A stretch of DNA of 64,000 nt from assembly GCF_014647155.1 (NCBI RefSeq), contig NZ_BMOQ01000002.1:186001-250000 (forward strand), read 5' to 3'. The notes under the pieces were generated by a model. It did no database searches. It saw nothing but the letters and a program-made list of their open reading frames with translations, and was not told the origin of the DNA. Positions 8,786-17,863 of this stretch are shown here, in pieces (the stretch's first letter is position 1; the number at the start of each line of letters is the position of its first letter). The position numbers and the translations under genes were made by a program. Source of the stretch: Halarchaeum nitratireducens (GTDB lineage: Archaea > Halobacteriota > Halobacteria > Halobacteriales > Halobacteriaceae).

Positions 8786-8914
8786 ATCGAACGGACAGTC
8801 CGTAGCCACAAAACGCTCCGGGTCTCGTACCTGAATCAGTAGGTGGTGGTTCCGACGTACTCTGAAGAGAATTGTTCTCCGAAAGACCCCGATGGCGAGA
8901 AAATGCAGAAGTGA

Positions 8915-8922
8915 TTTGTATT
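8915..8922 (+). promoter_or_regulatory. TATA-like promoter of the NitT/TauT-type ABC operon
   Basis: The element TTTGTATT ends 22 bases before the ATG at 8944, which suits a leaderless or nearly leaderless operon transcript. Confidence 0.5.
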
Positions 8923-8943
8923 CGAGGTCAATATCATCGATGA

Positions 8944-9975
8944 ATGCGTCGCAGAGCGTACCTCCGAACCGGGGCGGCGGTGATCGGGAGCACGGGTATC
9001 GCGGGCCTCGCCGGCTGTGGCGGATCGGGTGGCGGCGGGGACGGCGGGACGCTCCGGCTCGCGTTCCAGGCTCCCGCGGAGACCGTCGACGTCAACACGT
9101 GGGACGCGGCCGATCGGGTCGCGCCCGCGGAGTACGACCTCGACACCTCCATCGACGTCTTCGAGGGCGTCGACCTCGCCGCACAGTCCGTCCTGTCGGG
9201 GAACGCAGACGTCGCGCGCGGGTCGGTCACGGCCGCCGCGAACCTCGTCGCGGCCGGGCGGGAGTTCACGTTCGTCTCCGTTCCGATCCGATCGACCGAC
9301 TACGTCCTCGTCACCGACGGCGAGATCGACTCGCTCGAAGCGATCGTCGAGCAGGACGCCGTCATCGGAATGTCCGCGCCGAACGGGCTCGACGCCGTGC
9401 AGACGATCGCGCTCCTCAGCGAGGAGGGCGTCATCGAGAGCGCGGACGAGCTGAACTTCCAGCGCGTCGGCTATTCGAGCGCGCGCCGGGCCGCGCTCGC
9501 CGAGGGGAGCATCGACGTCTCGCCCCAGCACTACGCGCAGTGGCTGGCGATGCGCGAGGAGGGCGACGGCCTCACGCGCCTCGCCACCTTCGGCGACGTG
9601 CTGACGTCGTGGATTCAGGAGACCTACATGGTCCCGCAGTCCGTCATCGACGAGAAGCGCCCGCAGCTCGTGGATTTCGTCGCGGCCCAGTTGCTCGCCA
9701 ACCGACGCCTCGCCGACGACTACGAGCGCTACGGGACGCTGATCGACGAGTACGTCGACGGCGGCGGTCCCGAGGAACGCGTCCAGCGCCGGACCTACGA
9801 CTTCCTCACGGACGTCGACGTCTGGCCGCCCGGCGGCGGGCTCGGGAGGGACGAGGTCGACTACATGCTCGACCTCTCCGCGCGGGTCGGCCTCACGGAC
9901 GAACGCATCCCGACGGACGACGTGATGGACCGCTCGATCCTCGACGACGCGCTCGCGCGCGTCGGAGCGCGGTGA
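8944..9975 (+). CDS. NitT/TauT-type ABC transporter substrate-binding lipoprotein
   Basis: This 343-residue extracytoplasmic binding protein has an arginine-rich Tat-type N-terminus (MRRRAYLRTG) and lipobox LAGC, followed by a glycine/serine linker. The body resembles SsuA/TauA/ThiY-like domains that bind small anions or pyrimidine precursors, including GNADVARGSVTAAANLVAAG and PQHYAQWLAMREEG. It heads an importer operon with an ATPase and two permeases. The substrate cannot be told from the sequence. The galactonate dehydratase after the operon is a weak hint of an organic acid. Confidence 0.85.
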   Translation: MRRRAYLRTGAAVIGSTGIAGLAGCGGSGGGGDGGTLRLAFQAPAETVDVNTWDAADRVAPAEYDLDTSIDVFEGVDLAAQSVLSGNADVARGSVTAAANLVAAGREFTFVSVPIRSTDYVLVTDGEIDSLEAIVEQDAVIGMSAPNGLDAVQTIALLSEEGVIESADELNFQRVGYSSARRAALAEGSIDVSPQHYAQWLAMREEGDGLTRLATFGDVLTSWIQETYMVPQSVIDEKRPQLVDFVAAQLLANRRLADDYERYGTLIDEYVDGGGPEERVQRRTYDFLTDVDVWPPGGGLGRDEVDYMLDLSARVGLTDERIPTDDVMDRSILDDALARVGAR

Positions 9976-9981
9976 GCCGCG

Positions 9982-10743
9982 ATGACGACGCTACGCGCCG
10001 AGCGCGTCCGCAAGACCTACCGGAGCGACGCCGGGGACGTGACGGCCGTCGCGGACGTCTCGCTCACCGTCGCCGACCGGGAGTTCGTCTCCGTCGTCGG
10101 TCCCTCGGGATGCGGGAAGACGACGCTCCTCCGGCTGTTCGCCGGGCTCGAAGCGCCGACCGATGGGCGCGTGCTCGTCGACGGCGATCGGATCGAGGGC
10201 CCCTCGCCGGAGCGCGCGATGGTGTTCCAGTCGTTCAACCTCTTCGACTGGCGGACCGTCCGCGGGAACGTCGCGTTCGGGCTCGAACGGCGGGGCGTCC
10301 CCGAGGCCGAGCGCCGCGAGCGGGTCGACGACTGGCTCGACACCGTCGGCCTCACCGACTTCGCGGACGCCTATCCCGACGAGCTCTCCGGCGGGATGCG
10401 CCAGCGCGTCGGTCTCGCGCGCGCGCTCGCCGTCGACCCGGACGTCCTCCTGATGGACGAACCGTTCGGCGCGCTCGACGCGCAGACGCGCGCCGTCCTC
10501 CAGTCCGAGCTCCTCGACCTCTGGGAGGACCGGCGGACGACCGTCCTCTTCGTCACGCACGATATCGAGGAGGCGCTGTTGCTCTCCGATCGCGTGCTCG
10601 TGATGGGCGCGGCACCGAACGCGGTGACGCGGACCGTCAACGTCCCCTTCGAACGCCCGCGCCACGGCCGCGAGCTGGAGACGACGCCCGCGTTCGCCGA
10701 CTACCGCCGCGAGATCTGGGATCACCTCCGGGACGAACAGTGA
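9982..10743 (+). CDS. NitT/TauT-type ABC transporter ATP-binding protein
   Basis: This 253-residue ATPase energises the importer. Walker A is GPSGCGKTT (near residue 40), the Q-loop is MVFQSFNLFDW, the signature is LSGGMRQRVGLARA and Walker B is VLLMDEPFGALD. The pattern is that of SsuB/TauB-family ATPases. It follows the binding-protein gene by six bases and precedes two permease genes. Confidence 0.92.
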   Translation: MTTLRAERVRKTYRSDAGDVTAVADVSLTVADREFVSVVGPSGCGKTTLLRLFAGLEAPTDGRVLVDGDRIEGPSPERAMVFQSFNLFDWRTVRGNVAFGLERRGVPEAERRERVDDWLDTVGLTDFADAYPDELSGGMRQRVGLARALAVDPDVLLMDEPFGALDAQTRAVLQSELLDLWEDRRTTVLFVTHDIEEALLLSDRVLVMGAAPNAVTRTVNVPFERPRHGRELETTPAFADYRREIWDHLRDEQ

Positions 10744-10840
10744 TCACTGACGCCCGACGCGCCGAGCGTACACGGTGGATCACGCGAGCGAGCCGGCGAC
10801 GCTCGCGGCGGACGGATCGACGCCCGCGACGACGGAACCG

Positions 10841-11602
10841 ATGACCGCGATGAACGAACGCGTCCGCTACCCGCTGTTCGGCGTCGGCTCGCTCGCGCTC
10901 GCGTGGGAGCTCCTCGCCCGGCTCGCCGTCGACGGACTGACGCCGCTCTCGGACGTCCTCGCGGCCGGCGTCGGTCTCGTCGCCTCCGGCGAGCTGTTCG
11001 TGGCGCTCGCGGCGAGCCTCCCGAAGCTCGCGCTCGGCTACGGGCTCGCCGTCGCGGTCGGCGTCCCGCTCGGGCTCCTCATGGGGTTCTCGTCGACCGC
11101 GGACGCGCTCGCCGACACGCCCGTGACGACGCTGTTCGTGACGAGCGTCGCCAGCCTCCTCCCCCTGCTCATCGCCGTCTTCGGGGCCGGAATCGGGTTC
11201 TACGTCGTCGTCGTCTTCCTCTTCGCCGTCTTCCACGTCACCCTCACTCTCCGCGCGGGCGTGCGGGACGTGGACGACGCGCTCGTCGAGACCGGCCGCG
11301 TCTTCGGCGCGTCGCGGCTCGGCGTCTATCGACACGTCCTCCTCCCGGCGTCGCTCCCGCACGTCGCGGCCGCGCTCCGACTCGGTGCCGTCCGCGCCGT
11401 GAAGGGAATGGTCGTCGGCGAGCTCTGGGTGTACGCCGGCTTCGGTAGTCTCCTCCACGGCTATCAGCGGTACGGTCAGACGGACAGCGCGCTCGCCGTC
11501 GTCCTCGTCCTAATGGCGCTCTCGGTCGGGATCGCGGGCGGCCTCGGCGCGCTCGAACGCCGCTACGCCCCGTGGCACCACGTCGAGGGGGGTGTTCGCT
11601 GA
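10841..11602 (+). CDS. NitT/TauT-type ABC transporter permease 1
   Basis: This polytopic permease of about 253 residues has six predicted helices and the cytoplasmic EAA-type loop RVFGASRLGVYRHVLLPASLP, which docks on the ATPase. The final part has MVVGELWVYAGFGSLL, typical of SsuC/TauC proteins. I placed the start at ATG 10841, ten residues before the first helix. A GTG at 10775 in the same frame would add 22 hydrophilic residues and cannot be excluded. The stop is two bases before the second permease start. Confidence 0.85.
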   Translation: MTAMNERVRYPLFGVGSLALAWELLARLAVDGLTPLSDVLAAGVGLVASGELFVALAASLPKLALGYGLAVAVGVPLGLLMGFSSTADALADTPVTTLFVTSVASLLPLLIAVFGAGIGFYVVVVFLFAVFHVTLTLRAGVRDVDDALVETGRVFGASRLGVYRHVLLPASLPHVAAALRLGAVRAVKGMVVGELWVYAGFGSLLHGYQRYGQTDSALAVVLVLMALSVGIAGGLGALERRYAPWHHVEGGVR

Positions 11603-11604
11603 CG

Positions 11605-12372
11605 GTGTCCGATACGCGCGCGCTCACCGACCGCCGGCGCCGCGTCCTGCTCCGCGTCGCGTCAGTCGTCGCCCTCCTCCTCGCGTGGTACGCCTACACG
11701 ACCGCGGCCCGGACGCTGCTCGCGTCGCCGGTCGCGGTCGCCGCCTCGTTCGTCGAGCATTTCGTCGTGACGGGGACGCTCCGGCGCGCCATCGCGGACG
11801 CCCTCGTCCACGCGGCGCTCGGCTACGCGCTCGCGGTCGCTGTCGGCGTCCCGCTCGGCTTCGCGCTCGGCCTCTCGGAGCGCCTCGCCGCGGCCTACGA
11901 CCCGGCCGTCGACGCGCTCTACGCCGCGCCGGTCGTCGCGCTCGCCCCGTTGTTCGTCGTCTGGTTCGGCCTGACGCCGCTGGCGAAAACCGTACTCGTC
12001 TTCCTCTTCGCGGTGTTCGTGATCATCGTCACGACGGAGACCGGGGTCCGCGAGACCGATCGGGGCGCCGTCGACGCCGCGCGGGTCTTCGGCGCCGGAC
12101 CGTGCGTCGTCTACGGCGAAGTGTACCTCCGTTCGGCGCTCCCGTCGATCCTGACCGGCCTCCGACTCGGCGCGGGGCGCGCGATCCGCGGGATGGTCGC
12201 CGCCGAGCTGTTCCTCTACGCGGGCGACCTCGGGAGCTACCTCATCGACACCGCGGCGACGTTCCGGATGGCCGACTCGCTCGCCGGCGTGCTCGCGCTC
12301 TCGCTCACCGGGGTGGTCGCGATGGCGCTCGTCGCCGCCCTCGGACGCGCCGCCACGCGCTCGGGATCGTGA
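11605..12372 (+). CDS. NitT/TauT-type ABC transporter permease 2
   Basis: This 255-residue paralogous permease has six helices and the EAA-type loop RVFGAGPCVVYGEVYLRSALP. It contains the sister motif MVAAELFLYAGDLGSYL. The GTG start at 11605 lies two bases after the stop of permease 1. Two different permeases in one operon suggest a heterodimeric channel. Most SsuC/TauC systems use a single permease as a homodimer, so this is a mild oddity. Confidence 0.88.
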   Translation: MSDTRALTDRRRRVLLRVASVVALLLAWYAYTTAARTLLASPVAVAASFVEHFVVTGTLRRAIADALVHAALGYALAVAVGVPLGFALGLSERLAAAYDPAVDALYAAPVVALAPLFVVWFGLTPLAKTVLVFLFAVFVIIVTTETGVRETDRGAVDAARVFGAGPCVVYGEVYLRSALPSILTGLRLGAGRAIRGMVAAELFLYAGDLGSYLIDTAATFRMADSLAGVLALSLTGVVAMALVAALGRAATRSGS

Positions 12373-12461
12373 CGCCCCGACGGGCCGCGGATCGTCGCCG
12401 TGGTGCGTCCCCGGACGACGCGTCGACGCCTGCGCCGTCGCGCGAGCCGGAGACGGGAACC

Positions 12462-12469
12462 TACAATAG
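12462..12469 (+). promoter_or_regulatory. TATA-like promoter of the galactonate dehydratase gene
   Basis: TACAATAG ends 25 bases before the ATG at 12494. This predicts separate leaderless transcription of the dehydratase rather than simple readthrough from the ABC operon. Confidence 0.5.
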
Positions 12470-12493
12470 CGTGGTGGCCGCAGATGTCGGCAG

Positions 12494-13648
12494 ATGACGC
12501 AGATCGTCGACTACGAACTCTTCGAGGTCCCGCCGCGCTGGCTCTTCCTCCGGATCGAGACGGACGACGGTCTCGTCGGCTGGGGCGAGCCGGTCGTCGA
12601 GGGACGCGCGAAGACCGTGCGGGCGGCCGTCGAGGAACTGATGGACACCTACCTGCTCGGCGAGCCCGTTCACCCCATCGAGGACCACTGGCAGACGATG
12701 TACCGCGGGGGGTTCTACCGCGGTGGGCCGGTCCTCATGAGCGCCATCGCGGGGATCGATCAGGCACTCTGGGACGCCAAGGGGAAGGCACTCGGCGTAC
12801 CGGTGTACGAGCTCCTCGGCGGCGCGGCCCGCGATCGGATCGAGGTGTATCAGTGGATCGGCGGCGACCGCCCGAGCGACGTCGCCGCCGAGGCCGAGCG
12901 GAAGGTCGAGCAGGGGTTCTCGGCGCTGAAGATGAACGCAACGGAGGAGCTGGAGCGCCTCGACGACCCCGCGGCGATCGAGGCCGCCGTGAACCGCCTC
13001 CGCGAGGTCCGCGAGGCCGTCGGCGACGAGGTCGACATCGGCGTCGACTTCCACGGGCGCGTCACGAAGCCGATGGCGAAGCGCCTCGCCGTCGCCCTCG
13101 AACCCTACGAGCCGATGTTCATCGAGGAGCCCGTGCTCCCCGAGCAGAACGACGCGCTCCCGGACATCGCCGCGCGCACCTCGATCCCGATCGCGACGGG
13201 CGAGCGGATGTACTCCCGCTGGGACTTCAAGGAGGTCTTCGAGAGCGGCGCGGTCGACGTCGTCCAGCCCGACCTCTCGCACGCCGGGGGCATCACGGAG
13301 GTGAAGAAAATCGCGGCGATGGCCGAGGCCTACGACGTCGCGCTCGCGCCCCACTGTCCGCTCGGGCCGATCGCGCTCGCCTCGTGCATCCAAGTCGACG
13401 CCTGTTCGCCGAACGCGACGATCCAGGAGCAGAGTCTGAACATCCACTACAACGAGACGAGCGACGTCCTCGACTACCTCGCGGACCCGTCCGTCTTCGA
13501 GTACGATGAGGGGTACGTCTCGATACCGGACGCGCCGGGACTCGGCGTCGAGATCAACGAGGAACACGTCCGCGAGCAGGCCGACGAAGACGTCGACTGG
13601 CACAACCCCGTCTGGCGACACGACGACGGCAGCGTCGCCGAGTGGTAG
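12494..13648 (+). CDS. dgoD: D-galactonate dehydratase family protein (enolase superfamily)
   Basis: This 384-residue enzyme is predicted to dehydrate D-galactonate to 2-keto-3-deoxygalactonate. Metal ligands and catalytic residues are visible: VDFHGR (Asp185, His187), FIEEP (Glu211/212), TGERM (Glu237) and APHCPLGP (His287). The N-terminus ([20 protein letters not shown]) and the end ([14 protein letters not shown]) match bacterial DgoD closely as I recall it. Length is normal. It follows an ABC importer but has its own promoter. The enzyme may act on another acid sugar, since this subgroup is not strictly specific. Confidence 0.9.
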   Translation: MTQIVDYELFEVPPRWLFLRIETDDGLVGWGEPVVEGRAKTVRAAVEELMDTYLLGEPVHPIEDHWQTMYRGGFYRGGPVLMSAIAGIDQALWDAKGKALGVPVYELLGGAARDRIEVYQWIGGDRPSDVAAEAERKVEQGFSALKMNATEELERLDDPAAIEAAVNRLREVREAVGDEVDIGVDFHGRVTKPMAKRLAVALEPYEPMFIEEPVLPEQNDALPDIAARTSIPIATGERMYSRWDFKEVFESGAVDVVQPDLSHAGGITEVKKIAAMAEAYDVALAPHCPLGPIALASCIQVDACSPNATIQEQSLNIHYNETSDVLDYLADPSVFEYDEGYVSIPDAPGLGVEINEEHVREQADEDVDWHNPVWRHDDGSVAEW

Positions 13649-13720
13649 GCCGGGTCGGAGTCACGCGAACGTGACGCGGCGCGAGCCGCACCGCGACGCG
13701 GAGGTGCGAGACGGCTCAGC

Positions 13721-14452
13721 TCAGATCGCGCCGTCGCCCTCGCGGAGTTGGACGAACGCCTCGGCGAGCACGCCGATCGTGATGATGGAGAACGGGAGGA
13801 CGAGCACGCCGGAGACGACGGTGCCGGCGGACGCCCCGGCGGCGGCGGTGACGACCGCCGCCGCGACGACGGAGACGATGGCGCCGACGATGCCGACAAC
13901 GACGAACAGGATGAAGAGCACGACGAACAGGCGGAGCCAGTTGCCGCGCGTCAGCCGCCAGCTATCGCGGAGCGCCGCGACGAAGTTCTCGTCGTCGACG
14001 ATGACGTAGAAGATCGTGAAGCAGAACGCGACGTACGCGATGATCCCGGGAACGATCAGGAGGACGGTCCCGATGGCGACGAGGATCCCGTAGACGAGAC
14101 CGCCGATGACGGTGTTGACGAACGCGCCGACGGCGTTCCGCCGGTAGTACTCGCCGGGGATCGAGCGCGAGTCGCCGCCGACGAAGACGCGGACCGCGAC
14201 GATCGTGAGGTACTGGAGCGCCACGAACGCGAGCACCGCGACGAGCGCGACGACGGAGAGGGGGGCGTCGATCGACGGGAGCGCCGTCGCTTCCGTCGCG
14301 GCGTCGCGCGGGAGTTGCGTGGCGAGCAGGCTATACAGGGCGACCTGCCAGACGAGGCCGATCGCGGCGTACGCCAACACGATGAGGGCGCCGTTTCTGG
14401 TGGCGACGCGTCGGAGGCCGCCGGTCAGGGAGGAACCGATGTTCAGGGACAC
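13721..14452 (-). CDS. Polytopic membrane protein (DUF7847-like), copy 1
   Basis: This 243-residue protein has about six hydrophobic segments and a conserved cytoplasmic stretch, FVAALRDSWRLTRGNWLRL, near residue 175. It is related to the protein encoded at 15489 (shared ARxFVESWRxTRGNxLR-type segment). The family name is from memory and no function is known to me. The GTG at 14452 was chosen over an upstream in-frame ATG because a TATA-like element lies 24-31 bases before it. Confidence 0.75.
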   Translation of the reverse strand: MSLNIGSSLTGGLRRVATRNGALIVLAYAAIGLVWQVALYSLLATQLPRDAATEATALPSIDAPLSVVALVAVLAFVALQYLTIVAVRVFVGGDSRSIPGEYYRRNAVGAFVNTVIGGLVYGILVAIGTVLLIVPGIIAYVAFCFTIFYVIVDDENFVAALRDSWRLTRGNWLRLFVVLFILFVVVGIVGAIVSVVAAAVVTAAAGASAGTVVSGVLVLPFSIITIGVLAEAFVQLREGDGAI

Positions 14453-14475
14453 GACCAGTCCTTTCGGTGCCCGTG

Positions 14476-14483
14476 ACTTAAGT
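14476..14483 (-). promoter_or_regulatory. TATA-like promoter of membrane protein copy 1
   Basis: The palindromic ACTTAAGT lies 24-31 bases before the GTG at 14452, consistent with a leaderless transcript. Confidence 0.55.
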
Positions 14484-14599
14484 ACGGCGACGATGTTCCA
14501 ACCCGGAAACCGACGCCCGATGCGGATCTCGCGACCGCGATCCCGTCCCTCGTCTTCGGCGTCGCCCGCGGGGTCGCCCGTGTCCGAGGACGGCACGCC

Positions 14600-14917
14600 C
14601 TACCGGCCGACGTAGAGCGAGTAGAGGATGCTGGCGAGGCCGGCGATCTCGACGACGCGACTCACGATGGGCGCGTAATAGGTGTAGACGAGCGGGCCGA
14701 AGCCGAGGTGCTGGCCGAGCGACGCGACCGCGAGCGAGATGGCGAACGGGACGACCGTGAGGAGGCCGAGGCCGAGCGCGAGGTAGAGCATCGGGCGACT
14801 GCGGTTGCGCCGGTAGCCGCGGTACGCTTGGAGGACGATGGCGAGGCTCAGGACGAGACCGAGCAGCGTCACCGCGAGCAGGACAAGGTAGCCGACGTAC
14901 GCCGTCTCGTCCGGCAT
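14600..14917 (-). CDS. Small three-helix membrane protein (DUF7521-like)
   Basis: This 105-residue protein has three hydrophobic helices at about 7-30, 43-68 and 80-103. It has a basic loop YRGYRRNRSRPM between helices 1 and 2. Its ATG follows immediately after the TAG stop of the winged-helix gene (TAGATG), so the two are surely co-translated. Such a regulator plus small membrane protein pair recurs in haloarchaea. The function is unknown, though a membrane sensor for the adjacent regulator is plausible. Confidence 0.75.
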   Translation of the reverse strand: MPDETAYVGYLVLLAVTLLGLVLSLAIVLQAYRGYRRNRSRPMLYLALGLGLLTVVPFAISLAVASLGQHLGFGPLVYTYYAPIVSRVVEIAGLASILYSLYVGR

Positions 14918-15262
14918 CTAGATCCCCTCCCACATGTCGGTGAAGCGATCCGCCGGGTCGTCCGCCGTCGTCTCGACCGCGACGGTGAGTTCGCCGTCGT
15001 CGAGATCGACGGTGAGGCGGTCGAGGCGGGCCTCGAAGACGCTGTAGTGGTGCCCGTTCTCGCCGATCTCGGTGCGTTCGGTGAGGAGCCCGGCGTCGAC
15101 GAGCCGTTCCGCCCGCCGGTAGATCGTCGGAAGCGAGGCGTCGCATCGGTCGCGGAGTGTTTTCGCGGACATCGGTTCGGTGCTCGTCTGAGTGAGGATG
15201 GCGCGCGCGTACTCGTCGTTGAGGAGCGCGAAGAGTTCCTCGTCCGGCCGGTCCTCACTCAC
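14918..15262 (-). CDS. Winged-helix transcriptional regulator
   Basis: This 114-residue ArsR-like winged-helix protein has a first helix ELFALLNDEYARAIL, a helix-turn-helix MSAKTLRDRCDASLPTIYRR, and a wing followed by a short C-terminal strand region (DRLTVDLDDGELTV). It begins with GTG at 15262. A TATA-like element sits 24-31 bases upstream, so the transcript is probably leaderless. It probably controls its own operon with the small membrane protein that follows, and perhaps the flanking DUF7847-like genes. That target range is an inference. Confidence 0.82.
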   Translation of the reverse strand: MSEDRPDEELFALLNDEYARAILTQTSTEPMSAKTLRDRCDASLPTIYRRAERLVDAGLLTERTEIGENGHHYSVFEARLDRLTVDLDDGELTVAVETTADDPADRFTDMWEGI

Positions 15263-15285
15263 GCCGGACCGTTCGACCGGGACGG

Positions 15286-15293
15286 CTTAATAC
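15286..15293 (-). promoter_or_regulatory. TATA-like promoter of the winged-helix operon
   Basis: GTATTAAG on the minus strand ends 24 bases before the GTG start at 15262. It is identical to the element before the LOV kinase gene. Confidence 0.55.
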
Positions 15294-15488
15294 CCGCCGC
15301 CGGTTGTCCGGCCCGGAAAACCGCGCTCGGGTGTTATGCCAGTGGCCGGTCTCGGTGTCGACGTCGGCGGGCCGCCCGCCGATCCCTTCCCCTTCGGCCC
15401 TCCACGGTCCACGAGACCGGCCCCGCGGACGTTTTCCGTCCCGGAAAGCGACCCGCGGGTTTCAACTATCGAGGGACGTACGCCCGGT

Positions 15489-16361
15489 ATGGATCTCCCG
15501 ATACGTCGCACGCTCTCCGCCGGTCTCTCCTTCGCGTTCACCCGCACGGGGGCCCTCCTCGTGGTCGCGTTCGCGCTCGCGTCCGCGGTGCAGGTCGGAC
15601 TCGTCTACGCGCTCGCGACGGCGTACGTGCCGATGTCGGTGCCGGGGACCCCGCTCGCCGCGGCCCCGACGCCCGGCACGTCCCTCCCGCTCTCGATCGC
15701 CGTCGCCGCGGGGTCGCTCGGCGCCGTCACCGGCGGGCTCCTGACCGCGCCCGTACAGGTCGTCGCCACGCGCGTGATGGTCGCCGATCCGCGCCGACAG
15801 CTCTCCGACGAACTCGTCCTCCACCGACTCGGCTGGGCGTCGCTCAACACGCTCGCGGGGGGTCTCGTCCAGTTCGTCCTGTTCGTCTGTCTGGAGGTGC
15901 TCACGATCGGGCTCGTCGGCTACGTCGCGCTCCGATACGCGCCCCGGGCGGTCCTCCGACTCACCGCGGTCGCGTCGCCGGGGATCGTCGTCTTCGTCGC
16001 GTTCGTCGTCCTGAGCCTCCCCGCGCTGTTCGTGATGCTGTCGTTCTCGTTCGTCCCGCAGGCCATCGCCCTGCGGGATCGGAACGCCGCGCGCGCGTTC
16101 GTCGAGAGTTGGCGAACGACGCGGGGGAACCGACTGCGGATCCTCGCCCTCCTCCTGGGTCCGATGGCCGCGTCGCTCCTCGTGAGTCAGGGGACGCAGG
16201 TGGCGTTCCCCGACCCCACGCTGGCGGGCTTCCTCGCCGTCCAAGCGGTCTCGCTCGTCGTGGGGGCCGGCGTCTCCGTTCTCAACGCGACGCTCCTCAC
16301 GCGGGCGTACCTCTACCTCGGCGACGGCGTTCCCCCGCTCGGCGGCTGGCAGTGGGACTGA
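15489..16361 (+). CDS. Polytopic membrane protein (DUF7847-like), copy 2
   Basis: This 290-residue protein has about six hydrophobic segments, starting MDLPIRRTLSAGLSFAFTRTG. It shares with copy 1 the overall helix layout and the loop ARAFVESWRTTRGNRLRIL near residue 208. The two copies flank the winged-helix pair on opposite strands. No catalytic motif is visible. The start at 15489 puts a basic N-terminal segment just before the first helix. Confidence 0.72.
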   Translation: MDLPIRRTLSAGLSFAFTRTGALLVVAFALASAVQVGLVYALATAYVPMSVPGTPLAAAPTPGTSLPLSIAVAAGSLGAVTGGLLTAPVQVVATRVMVADPRRQLSDELVLHRLGWASLNTLAGGLVQFVLFVCLEVLTIGLVGYVALRYAPRAVLRLTAVASPGIVVFVAFVVLSLPALFVMLSFSFVPQAIALRDRNAARAFVESWRTTRGNRLRILALLLGPMAASLLVSQGTQVAFPDPTLAGFLAVQAVSLVVGAGVSVLNATLLTRAYLYLGDGVPPLGGWQWD

Positions 16362-16397
16362 GACGGCGGGCGGGCAGCGGACGGTCAGCGCCGGCGT

Positions 16398-17726
16398 TCA
16401 GTTCTCGCCGGAGCTGAATGCACCGCGCGCGTCGCGGACCGTCGTGCGGAGGAGCCGCTGGAGACTGTCCCGACGCAGGTAGAAGAGCACGGCGCCGAGG
16501 ACGAGGTAGACGGCGGTGTAAGCGTAGAGGATCGTGATGCTGATCTCGGTGGCGACGGGCTCCGCGTACGTCCGGATCACGTAGAACTCCGCGAACACCT
16601 GCGTCGAGAACAACGCGAGGAGCGCGACGGCCTCGCGGGCGTCGATCTCGAAGTTCGTCAGGATGGCGATGGCGAAGAAGCTCTGGGCGGCCGTCACCCA
16701 GATCTCGACCGCCTGCTTCGTGTCGAAGGGGAGCGCGCCGACGGCGCCCGCGGAGATCGAGTAGACGACGGCGAGCGTCCCGACGAGGAGCGTCCACTGA
16801 TTGAGCTTCGAGGAGATGAGCGCGTTGAACCCCGCGGTCGAGCGCGCCTTGTTGACGAGGTAGGCGACGACGACGAGCTCGGGGCTCTCGGAGGCGAGCG
16901 GCGCGATCCACTGAATCATGAAGAACTCGGGGACGCCGTACTGGAGTCCGAGGGTCTCCAACCCCTCCGCGAACGGGTGGACCGCGGTGAAGATGATCGC
17001 GCCGGAGAAGACGAAGCCGACGAGCACGAGCGCGATCCGCGGGAGGCGCGGGTAGTTCTGGAAGTACGCGGGGACCCCGACGTGAGCCTCGGGCTCCTCG
17101 ACTTCGCCGCGGACGATGATGAGGAGATAACAGACGTACAAGCCGACGAGGAAGAGGGTGTCGAGCGGACCGATGCCCCCGAACGGGACGACGAAGGCGT
17201 AGGCCGTCGCGGCGAGCAGGAACGTTATCTCGACGGCGATGCTCCGATCGAGCGTCACCGTGTCCGCGAGGAAGCCGTCGCGCTTCTCGACCGCGGCGTC
17301 CGCGCTACTGCCCGCCCGGTAGATGCTGAACAGGGCGATTCCCGCCCAGCCGAGGCCGATGAGGATGCGGTTCGCGCCCGTCATGTTGGCGATCGCCAGG
17401 TTGGCCGCGTCGGCCGATCCGGCGCCCGCCTGCCACGCGTAGAGGGCGTCGACCGCGTACTCGGGGGCGACGGCGAGCACCGCGAGGACGGCGATGGCGA
17501 ACGCCCGCGGGACGTCCTTCTCGGCGGTCTCGGCCGCCCACGCCAGGAGGAACGCGGCGCCGAGGATGGCGATTCCGGCGACGAGGACGGCCATCCCGGC
17601 GGTGATGTTCTCACCGACGTGGACCGCGCCGTAGCCACCGTAGGTCACGAAGAACCAGAGCCACGGCACGGTCAACAGGAGCGTGACGGCGACGGCAGTG
17701 AGAGGGTGGCGGAGTCTGGAGCGCAT
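16398..17726 (-). CDS. Na+/Ca2+-exchanger-like cation antiporter
   Basis: This 442-residue protein has about 11 helices and the two alpha repeats of the cation/Ca2+ exchanger superfamily. Repeat 1 has VAPEYAVDALYAW followed by ANMTGANRILIGLGW. Repeat 2 has ASESPELVVVAYLVNKAR and ISSKLNQWTLLVGTLAV. The paired acidic residues (the Glu in APEY and SPEL) match the ion-binding glutamates of NCX-type exchangers. A central cytoplasmic loop carries RGEVEEPEAHVG. It probably exports Ca2+ or another cation using the Na+ gradient. The start at 17726 is the first Met directly before helix 1. Confidence 0.8.
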   Translation of the reverse strand: MRSRLRHPLTAVAVTLLLTVPWLWFFVTYGGYGAVHVGENITAGMAVLVAGIAILGAAFLLAWAAETAEKDVPRAFAIAVLAVLAVAPEYAVDALYAWQAGAGSADAANLAIANMTGANRILIGLGWAGIALFSIYRAGSSADAAVEKRDGFLADTVTLDRSIAVEITFLLAATAYAFVVPFGGIGPLDTLFLVGLYVCYLLIIVRGEVEEPEAHVGVPAYFQNYPRLPRIALVLVGFVFSGAIIFTAVHPFAEGLETLGLQYGVPEFFMIQWIAPLASESPELVVVAYLVNKARSTAGFNALISSKLNQWTLLVGTLAVVYSISAGAVGALPFDTKQAVEIWVTAAQSFFAIAILTNFEIDAREAVALLALFSTQVFAEFYVIRTYAEPVATEISITILYAYTAVYLVLGAVLFYLRRDSLQRLLRTTVRDARGAFSSGEN

Positions 17727-17863
17727 TCGGACGGGGCGAGGGCTCCCGGTCACATAAGCGACGAGGATGCCGTCGGCGACGTCCACGGTCGCGGCCTTCG
17801 AGAACCTGAAAGACGCTGGCGCGGCGACGAACGCTTACGGTCCTCCTCCCACAAGCCGGAGAC

